Under the pieces are notes generated by a model. That model had not been told where the DNA came from, ran no database searches, and was given only the letters and a program-made list of their open reading frames with translations. The position numbers and the translations under genes are program-made. Positions 58,333 to 64,000 of a DNA stretch of 64,000 bases are shown here, piece by piece. This DNA is from Polynucleobacter sp. UK-Gri1-W3 (GTDB taxonomy: Bacteria > Pseudomonadota > Gammaproteobacteria > Burkholderiales > Burkholderiaceae). The stretch is taken from contig NZ_JACVQA010000007.1 in NCBI RefSeq assembly GCF_018881595.1, positions 62,001-126,000 of the forward strand, written 5' to 3'. Every line of letters starts with the position of its first letter. Positions within the stretch are counted from its first letter, which is position 1.

Positions 58333-60775
58333 TTCCAGCCTCGACAATAGGAATGGTTTTAAATTGACGAACATCTACACCAGCGCGTTCAAAGTCCTTC
58401 CAAGGATCTGGAGCATCCTTTAGATCAAACAGCAGTCTTTCATGGAGAGCTTTACGACTTTCAGCATCGTCGACCACCTTTTGCTTAATGTATTCCATGC
58501 CAACTCTTGCCAAGTAATGGACAGTTCGATCCAAATACCAAGCTTCTTCGCGGTACAGCTGTAAGAAGGCACCAGAATATTCACGAACTTCCTCATCAGT
58601 TTTAACTTTACAGAGAAATTCCGCCACTTCTGTTTTAATGCCGCCGTTACCACCAATATAAAGTTCCCAGCCAGATTCAACACCAATAATGCCAACATCT
58701 TTGATGCCAGCTTCTGCGCAGTTTCGTGGGCAGCCAGACACTGCAAGCTTTACTTTGTGAGGTGCGTACATACCGAAGAGCATTCTCTCTAGATCTACGC
58801 CCATTTTCATGGAGGACTGGGTGCCAAAACGACAATGCTCATCACCAACACAAGTTTTCACTGTGCGAATTGATTTGCCATAGGCATGACCTGATGGCAT
58901 ATCCAATTCTTTCCAAACCGCTGGAAGATCATCCTTCTTGATGCCAAGTAAGTCAATTCGTTGGCCGCCAGTTACCTTGACTGTGGGCACTTGGTATTTC
59001 TCAGCAACGTCAGCAATTCTGCGTAGTTCAGAAGGAGTAGTTAGACCACCAAACATCCGCGGAATAACTGAGTAGGTGCCATCTTTCTGAATATTGGCAT
59101 GAGCACGTTCATTAATGAAGCGGGATTGTGGATCATCTTTTGCTTCATGTGGCCATGTGGAGATCAAATAATAATTTAAGGCAGGGCGACAAGTCGCACA
59201 ACCGTTAGGTGTTCTCCAATTAAGCTCGGCGCGAACTTGCTCTTGAGAAATTAAGTGGCCGGAGCGTATGGCTTGACGAATTTCATCATGAGAAAGATCG
59301 GAGCATCCGCAAATCGATTTCTTTCTGGGGGTTGCTGAATAATCTGTGCCAAGAACATTCATCAGCACTTGCTCAACTAGGCCTGTACATGAGCCACAGG
59401 AGCTGCTGGCTTTAGTGCATTTCTTCACTTCATCTAGTGTGAATAGACCCTGTTCCCGAATAGCCTTGACAATGGTGCCTTTGGTAACCCCATTGCATCC
59501 GCAGATTTCATCTGCATCAGTCATTCCGGCAGCTTTATTGTGGCCTTGATGGCCAACATCGCCAATATTGGATTCACCAAACATCAATGTGTCACGAATT
59601 TCTGCAATGCTTTGTTCGTCACGCATGAGCTTGAAATACCAAGTGCTATCTGCTGTATCGCCAAACATGCAGGCACCAATTAAACGATCATCTTTAAGAA
59701 CTAATTTTTTATACACGCCACCAATAGGATCGGCTAGAGTAATTTCTTCAGTACCTTCGCCTCCCATAAAGTTTCCAGCGGAGAAGAGATCAACACCTGT
59801 TACTTTCAGTTTTGTTGATGTTACGGAGCCCTCATAGCGACCGATGCCGTGTTCGGCAAGGTGATTTGCACAAACCTTAGCCTGCTCAAATAAAGGCGCA
59901 ACTAAACCATAGGCAGTTCCTCGATGGCTTGCGCACTCACCAACTGCATAGACTCTTGGATCAAACGTTTGTAGAGTGTCATTAACAACGATACCTCTTT
60001 GGCAATGTAAACCTGCAGATTCGGCTAACGCTGTATTGGGCTTAATACCTGCCGCCATAACAACTAAGTCAGCTGGTATTTCTAATCCACCTTTAAAGCG
60101 GATATGGCCGACACGATCGCCAGCAGTATTAGGGGTAATTGCCTCAGTAGAAGTTTTCAGTAAAAACTTAAGACCTTTTTCTTCCAAGGATTTTTGTAGT
60201 AAATCAGCCGCTGTTTTATCTAGCTGTCTTTCCATCAACCATTCGGCAAGATGGACCACGGTCACACTCATACCCCTGAGAGCTAGACCATTTGCAGCTT
60301 CTAGACCAAGCAGACCGCCGCCAATGACAACCGCATTTTTGTAACGCGTCGCCACATCAATCATCTCATTGGTATCTTTAATATCACGATACGCAATCAC
60401 GCCAGGTAAATCATTTCCTGGAACGGGCAAGATGAATGGCAAAGAGCCGGTAGCCAGCAATAAGCGATCGTAGCTTTCAACAGTGCCATCATCAGCAATA
60501 ACAGTGCGCTCTTTGCGATCAATCTTAGTTATGGTTTTTCCAAGATGAAGATGGATACCATTGCTCTTGTACCAATCAAGGTCATTTAGAACAATTTGCT
60601 CAAGAGTCTGTTCGCCTGCTAATACCGGGGACAGCAAAATACGGTTGTAGTTGGGATGGGGCTCAGCACCAAAGATAGTGATGTCATAAAGCTCTGGGTC
60701 GAGCTTTAATAGTTCCTCGATGGTCCGAACGCCGGCCATCCCATTGCCAATCATGACGAGTTTTTGTTTATTCAT
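58325..60775 (-). CDS. nirB: nitrite reductase (NADH) large subunit
   Basis: Siroheme enzyme that reduces nitrite to ammonium with NADH. The 816-residue protein has the FAD motif VMIGNGMAGVRTIEELL, a central NAD motif VVIGGGLLGLEAANGLA, two BFD-type [2Fe-2S] segments (CGCNGVTKGTIVKAI and CGCSDLSHDEIRQAI), and the siroheme/4Fe-4S cysteines in TCVGDEHCRFG and SGCPRNCAEAG. The length is normal. Siroheme would need the product of the nearby divergent cobA. It overlaps the upstream binding-protein gene by four bases. Confidence 0.95.
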   Translation of the reverse strand: MNKQKLVMIGNGMAGVRTIEELLKLDPELYDITIFGAEPHPNYNRILLSPVLAGEQTLEQIVLNDLDWYKSNGIHLHLGKTITKIDRKERTVIADDGTVESYDRLLLATGSLPFILPVPGNDLPGVIAYRDIKDTNEMIDVATRYKNAVVIGGGLLGLEAANGLALRGMSVTVVHLAEWLMERQLDKTAADLLQKSLEEKGLKFLLKTSTEAITPNTAGDRVGHIRFKGGLEIPADLVVMAAGIKPNTALAESAGLHCQRGIVVNDTLQTFDPRVYAVGECASHRGTAYGLVAPLFEQAKVCANHLAEHGIGRYEGSVTSTKLKVTGVDLFSAGNFMGGEGTEEITLADPIGGVYKKLVLKDDRLIGACMFGDTADSTWYFKLMRDEQSIAEIRDTLMFGESNIGDVGHQGHNKAAGMTDADEICGCNGVTKGTIVKAIREQGLFTLDEVKKCTKASSSCGSCTGLVEQVLMNVLGTDYSATPRKKSICGCSDLSHDEIRQAIRSGHLISQEQVRAELNWRTPNGCATCRPALNYYLISTWPHEAKDDPQSRFINERAHANIQKDGTYSVIPRMFGGLTTPSELRRIADVAEKYQVPTVKVTGGQRIDLLGIKKDDLPAVWKELDMPSGHAYGKSIRTVKTCVGDEHCRFGTQSSMKMGVDLERMLFGMYAPHKVKLAVSGCPRNCAEAGIKDVGIIGVESGWELYIGGNGGIKTEVAEFLCKVKTDEEVREYSGAFLQLYREEAWYLDRTVHYLARVGMEYIKQKVVDDAESRKALHERLLFDLKDAPDPWKDFERAGVDVRQFKTIPIVEAGNV

Positions 60776-62067
60776 GCTTTGATCTTGAAGCTATCTGCAT
60801 AAGCAGCAGGGTTGGAGCCATTCCACACAACACCATCAAATAATTTGCTGGAGCGCATATCACTTTTTGGTAATGGGGTTTTGGAGGCCGTAGCCGCATC
60901 TTTGTAGATAGCGATATTGTTAACCTTCTTCGCAACTGCCAAGTAATCTGGGTGTTCTTTGAGTAATCCCCAGCGCTTATGTTGGGTCATAAACCACATG
61001 CCATCAGACAGGTATGGGAAAGTCGCTAAACCGTCGTTATAAAACTTCATCGCATGCGGGTCATCCCATGTCTTGCCGATACCGTTGTTGTAGCGACCCA
61101 TCATGCGGTCTTGAATCACGCTGACATCGGTATTGACAAACGAAGGTGCAGACACGACTTCTGCAGTTGCATGTTTGTTAGAGGTTGATGCATCAATATA
61201 TTTTCCCGCCTCCAAGATTGCAGCTGTCACTGCGCGACAAATATTGGGATACTTCTTTGCAAAGTCAGAAGTTGTACCCAGCGCCTTCTCTGGATGATCT
61301 TGCCAAATAGCTTGTGTAGTAATGGCTGTAAAGCCAATGCCGTCGATGATTGCACGGGCATTCCAGGGCTCACCTACACAATAGCCATCCATATTTCCGC
61401 TACGCATATTCGCCACCATTTGTGGGGGCGGAACAGTGATAATTTTCGCGTCTTTAAATGGATTAATGCCATAGTTCGCTAACCAGTAGTAGAGCCACAT
61501 AGCGTGTGTACCAGTTGGGAAAGTTTGCGCAAAAGTGTAGTCACGCTTTTCTTTATCCATGACAGCTTTAAGGCTTGCCCCATCAGTAACGCCCTTTTGG
61601 TAAAGCGCTTTAGATAAAGTAATTGCTTGGCCGTTATTGTTTAAGGACATCAGGAGTGACATATCTTTTTGTTGTCCACCGATACCCATTTGCAGTCCGT
61701 ACATCAAGCCATACAGAATGTGCGACATATCATTTTCACCATTCACTAGCTTGTCACGGATTGCAGCCCATGATGCTTCTTTGGTGGGGATGATCTTGAC
61801 ACCATATTTCTTATCTAGACCAAGATGGTTGGCCATGACAACAGAAGAGCAGTCTGTAAGGGCAATGAAACTGACCTTTACATCCGTTTTCTCAGGGGCA
61901 TCGGAGCCTGCTGCCCATGCACCCGCTTTAACCATTGGATCTATTAAGGACAGAATGCTTGCAGAGCCAATACTTTGGATAAGTTTGCGACGCGTAGGAT
62001 TCGCATCAGCAACAGTGGGGGTAGTAGCTTCTGGTAATAAACCGCTAATGCTTGTTTTCTCTTTCAT
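60772..62067 (-). CDS. NrtA/CmpA-type nitrate-binding protein, first gene of the nitrate operon
   Basis: A 431-residue ABC-type substrate-binding protein of the nitrate/bicarbonate class. The N-terminus has a twin-arginine motif (TRRKLIQSIG, Arg26-Arg27) and a hydrophobic stretch, suggesting Tat export. The binding fold shows KVSFIALTDCSSVVMANHLGLDKKYGV, then PTGTHAMWLYYWLANYGINP and NMRSGNMDGYCVGEPWNARA. AGGAG lies six bases before the ATG. No permease or ATPase gene is next to it; nirB follows with an overlap. It may work with a permease encoded elsewhere or sense nitrate. Confidence 0.87.
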   Translation of the reverse strand: MKEKTSISGLLPEATTPTVADANPTRRKLIQSIGSASILSLIDPMVKAGAWAAGSDAPEKTDVKVSFIALTDCSSVVMANHLGLDKKYGVKIIPTKEASWAAIRDKLVNGENDMSHILYGLMYGLQMGIGGQQKDMSLLMSLNNNGQAITLSKALYQKGVTDGASLKAVMDKEKRDYTFAQTFPTGTHAMWLYYWLANYGINPFKDAKIITVPPPQMVANMRSGNMDGYCVGEPWNARAIIDGIGFTAITTQAIWQDHPEKALGTTSDFAKKYPNICRAVTAAILEAGKYIDASTSNKHATAEVVSAPSFVNTDVSVIQDRMMGRYNNGIGKTWDDPHAMKFYNDGLATFPYLSDGMWFMTQHKRWGLLKEHPDYLAVAKKVNNIAIYKDAATASKTPLPKSDMRSSKLFDGVVWNGSNPAAYADSFKIKA

Positions 62068-62218
62068 GCTGAGCTCCTTTAGTCGATAACTAACGATAAA
62101 GAAGTAGTAAGTCCCGACATTAGAGTGGTGGCTCAGTATTGGTGCACCAAATCAAAGCATGAGCATTTTTGGTTCACGTAGAGAATTTAGGGCTATTGCC
62201 GACTGTTACAAATGATGC
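62068..62218. promoter_or_regulatory. divergent control region of the nitrate operon and cobA
   Basis: A 151-base gap between the divergent binding-protein and cobA genes. It holds the perfect 12-base palindrome TTGGTGCACCAA at 62139-62150, and a related TTGGTTCAC at 62176-62184. TGCACCA and TGGTGCA resemble half-sites of the nitrogen regulator NtrC, but the spacing is not the classic one and no clear sigma-54 promoter was found. Confidence 0.45.
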
Positions 62219-63022
62219 ATGGAACAAATTGCACCAAGAACAGCCAAAGCACCCAAATTTAATGGGGCGTTACCTGGCGTCTACCTCATTGGTGCTGGGC
62301 CTGGAGCCTCTGATCTCATAACTGTTCGGGGTTCAAGAATTTTGGCTCAGGCAGACATTGTTTTTTATGACGCACTCATTGATATTTCTATGTTGGAGTG
62401 GTGTCCTGGCACTAGGATGGTGCAGGTAGGGAAAAGATGCGGATCGCATTCAAGCTCTCAGCACTTCATTAACAAGCAATTGGTGGATGCTGCAGGCAAG
62501 TACTCAGTAGTTGTGCGCCTAAAAGGCGGGGATCCGATGATCTTTGGTCGTGCGCAGGAAGAAATTGACGCTCTTGAGAAAGCAAACGTGCGCTATGAGA
62601 TTGTTCCAGGCATCACTACTGCCTTAGCGGCCTCGGCAGAATTAAAGCAGCCTCCAACTACGAGAGAGTTAAGTAGAACCCTGACGCTGACTACTCTTCC
62701 TGGCCGTTGCGCACATGAAGATCATAAAACCGCTATTTACTATATGGCGCGTGATCAGCTATCTGAGGTTGCGACAACATTGATTGCTCAGGGCTACACC
62801 GTAGATACACCTGTTTGCTTGATGGAATCGGTCAGCCTGCCAACGCAACGCAGTTTCGCCTGCACATTAGATGAACTGCGCTTTGGTGATGTTCATCATC
62901 ACTTTTTAGATAAGCAACCTGTTGTGGTGATGGTCGGAGAGGTTTATAGAAAAAAACTGCATACGCTTATCCCATTAATCGAGTCACAAAATCATTTCAA
63001 CGTATTTCAAGCGGCATCTTAA
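62219..63022 (+). CDS. cobA: uroporphyrinogen-III C-methyltransferase
   Basis: Adds two methyl groups from S-adenosylmethionine to uroporphyrinogen III to give precorrin-2, the branch towards siroheme and cobalamin. The 267-residue protein has the SAM-binding start VYLIGAGPGASDLITVRG, the RLKGGDPMIFGR loop and YEIVPGITTALAASAEL. No dehydrogenase/chelatase (CysG N-terminal) domain is present, so a separate ferrochelatase is needed. Its place next to nirB, a siroheme enzyme, explains its role. No obvious Shine-Dalgarno precedes the ATG. Confidence 0.94.
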   Translation: MEQIAPRTAKAPKFNGALPGVYLIGAGPGASDLITVRGSRILAQADIVFYDALIDISMLEWCPGTRMVQVGKRCGSHSSSQHFINKQLVDAAGKYSVVVRLKGGDPMIFGRAQEEIDALEKANVRYEIVPGITTALAASAELKQPPTTRELSRTLTLTTLPGRCAHEDHKTAIYYMARDQLSEVATTLIAQGYTVDTPVCLMESVSLPTQRSFACTLDELRFGDVHHHFLDKQPVVVMVGEVYRKKLHTLIPLIESQNHFNVFQAAS

Positions 63023-63042
63023 TTACTTACTAGGAGCTATAA

Positions 63043-64000
63043 ATGAATTCATATCGTCCATTTGATCCAGATAGACCTCTGTTTAGCAACCGCTGTAGCT
63101 GTGGACAGCATGCATCTGAGTTAGATCATGCAAACTCGCTTTCAGCAATGATGCATGCCGAGCAGCAAAGCGCAGATTTTGTTGAGGCCAGCTTAGTTAA
63201 GGCTCTTTTTCCTCAAGAAGATCGTAGACGCGCGTTTTTAAAGGCTGTTGGAGTAGGCGGAGCAATGAGCGCTCTCTCAGGCTTCTTGCCAGTAGGGTCC
63301 TTGCAGGCAATGGCACAAGAAAAAGCGCCATTAGAAAAACCAGACCTAAAAATTGGCTTTATCGCAATTACTTGTGCGACTCCACTCATCATGGCTGACC
63401 CACTAGGTTTTTATAAAAAACAAGGCCTGAACGTTACGCTTAATAAGACCGCAGGTTGGGCTTTAATTCGTGACAAGATGCTCAATAAAGAGCATGATGC
63501 CTCACACTTTTTATCACCAATGCCGATCTCAATGTCAATGGGCTTGGGTTCTGATCCTTCTCAGATGCGTGTGGCCACAATTCAGAACGTGAATGGTCAG
63601 GCTATTACGTTAGCTAACAAGCATAAAGATAATCGTGATCCGAAAAACTGGAAAGGCATGAAGTTTGCTGTTCCATTTGAATACTCAATGCATAACTTCT
63701 TGCTGCGTTATTACGTAGCTCAAGCTGGCTTAGATCCAGATAAAGACATTCAGATTCGCGTTACACCTCCACCAGAGATGGTGGCTAACTTACGTGCTGG
63801 CAATATTGATGGTTTTTTAGGGCCTGATCCATTTAACCAGCGCGCAGTGTATGACGAGGTCGGATTTATACACATCCTGACTAAGCAGATTTGGGATGGT
63901 CACCCTTGCTGTGCTTTTGGAACCTCAGAAGAATTTATCCGTAAGAATCCAAACACCTTTGCAGCCCTCTATCGTGCAGTCTTAAATGCTTCGACGATGG
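63043..64000 (+). CDS. NrtA/CmpA-type nitrate-binding protein (3' end outside window)
   Basis: An open frame from the ATG at 63043 (TAGGAG upstream) to the right edge; 319 residues are visible. It has a 60-residue N-terminal extension with RCSCGQH (Cys18, Cys20, His23) and several more His residues, then a Tat motif DRRRAFLKAVG at 60-70 with a hydrophobic stretch ending before AMAQE. The binding fold follows: LKIGFIAITCATPLIMADPLGFYKK and PPPEMVANLRAGNIDGFLGPDPFNQRA. It follows cobA by 20 bases and probably opens a nitrate ABC transporter operon that continues outside the window. Confidence 0.88.
   Translation, partial: MNSYRPFDPDRPLFSNRCSCGQHASELDHANSLSAMMHAEQQSADFVEASLVKALFPQEDRRRAFLKAVGVGGAMSALSGFLPVGSLQAMAQEKAPLEKPDLKIGFIAITCATPLIMADPLGFYKKQGLNVTLNKTAGWALIRDKMLNKEHDASHFLSPMPISMSMGLGSDPSQMRVATIQNVNGQAITLANKHKDNRDPKNWKGMKFAVPFEYSMHNFLLRYYVAQAGLDPDKDIQIRVTPPPEMVANLRAGNIDGFLGPDPFNQRAVYDEVGFIHILTKQIWDGHPCCAFGTSEEFIRKNPNTFAALYRAVLNASTM

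Noticed and set aside
58333..58374. A longer NirD with 14 more N-terminal residues
   Set aside because: It would overlap nirB by 50 bases and lacks a ribosome binding site, while the ATG at 58332 has GAGG upstream and begins like other NirD proteins.

Overview
The window looks like a chromosomal stretch from a free-living freshwater betaproteobacterium of the Burkholderiaceae, most likely Polynucleobacter. This is inferred from gene families and gene order (sucA-odhB-lpdA-zapE; thrS-infC-rpmI-rplT-pheS-pheT-ihfA-merR-tRNA-Pro; dapA-bamC), the moderate GC content that is low for Burkholderiales, and very short intergenic gaps. No insertion sequence, CRISPR array, rRNA operon or replication origin was seen. 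Three tRNAs are present: Val(GAC), Pro(GGG) and Ser(GCT).

Layout. 1-2.1 kb: a sulfur-compound module of three YeeE/YedE-type membrane proteins and a DUF442 sulfurtransferase-like protein, followed by a thioesterase and mnmH. 3.6-12.6 kb: acyl-CoA and electron-transfer metabolism (gcdH, ETF:ubiquinone oxidoreductase, the two CoA-transferase subunits), a queuosine-precursor transporter, the ABC-F protein YbiT, and a gloA-FemAB-DUF1289 operon. 12.6-16.5 kb: an unusual fusion of a cation-diffusion-facilitator transporter with an alpha/beta hydrolase, then relA. 16.5-24.3 kb: the translation cluster (tRNA-Val, thrS, infC with a rare AUC start, rpmI, rplT, pheS, pheT, ihfA, a MerR regulator, tRNA-Pro). 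24.3-26.3 kb: a thioesterase, an H-NS family protein and an excisionase-type HTH protein with a receiver-like C-terminus. 26.3-33 kb: the 2-oxoglutarate dehydrogenase operon with zapE. 33-50.7 kb: housekeeping genes (trpS, dapA, bamC, a ribosomal oxygenase, slyD, cysE, trmJ, suhB, lpxH, ppiB, cysS, an AlkA-like glycosylase, accA, tilS, lysC, tRNA-Ser). A short Ala/Pro-rich lipoprotein gene lies at 37800-37970.

50.7-64 kb looks more accessory: a nitroreductase and a DUF1348 protein, three HPP-family membrane proteins, and a compact assimilatory nitrate operon. Read on the minus strand from 62067 to 53720, this operon is a NrtA-like binding protein, nirB, nirD, nasA, a YbiB/TrpD2 protein and an HPP protein, all overlapping or separated by 7 bases or fewer. 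Divergently, cobA (siroheme for NirB) and a second NrtA-like binding protein run off the right edge. Together they would bring in nitrate, reduce it to nitrite and ammonium, and supply siroheme.

Points that deserve a second look: the CDF-hydrolase fusion, an HPP protein as last gene of the nitrate operon beside two diverged paralogues, two Tat-type nitrate-binding proteins (one without an adjacent permease, one with a Cys/His-rich N-terminal extension), a repeated GGGAAA(C/G)CC motif upstream of sucA, a structured infC-rpmI leader, and a 20-base perfect palindrome upstream of the small lipoprotein gene.
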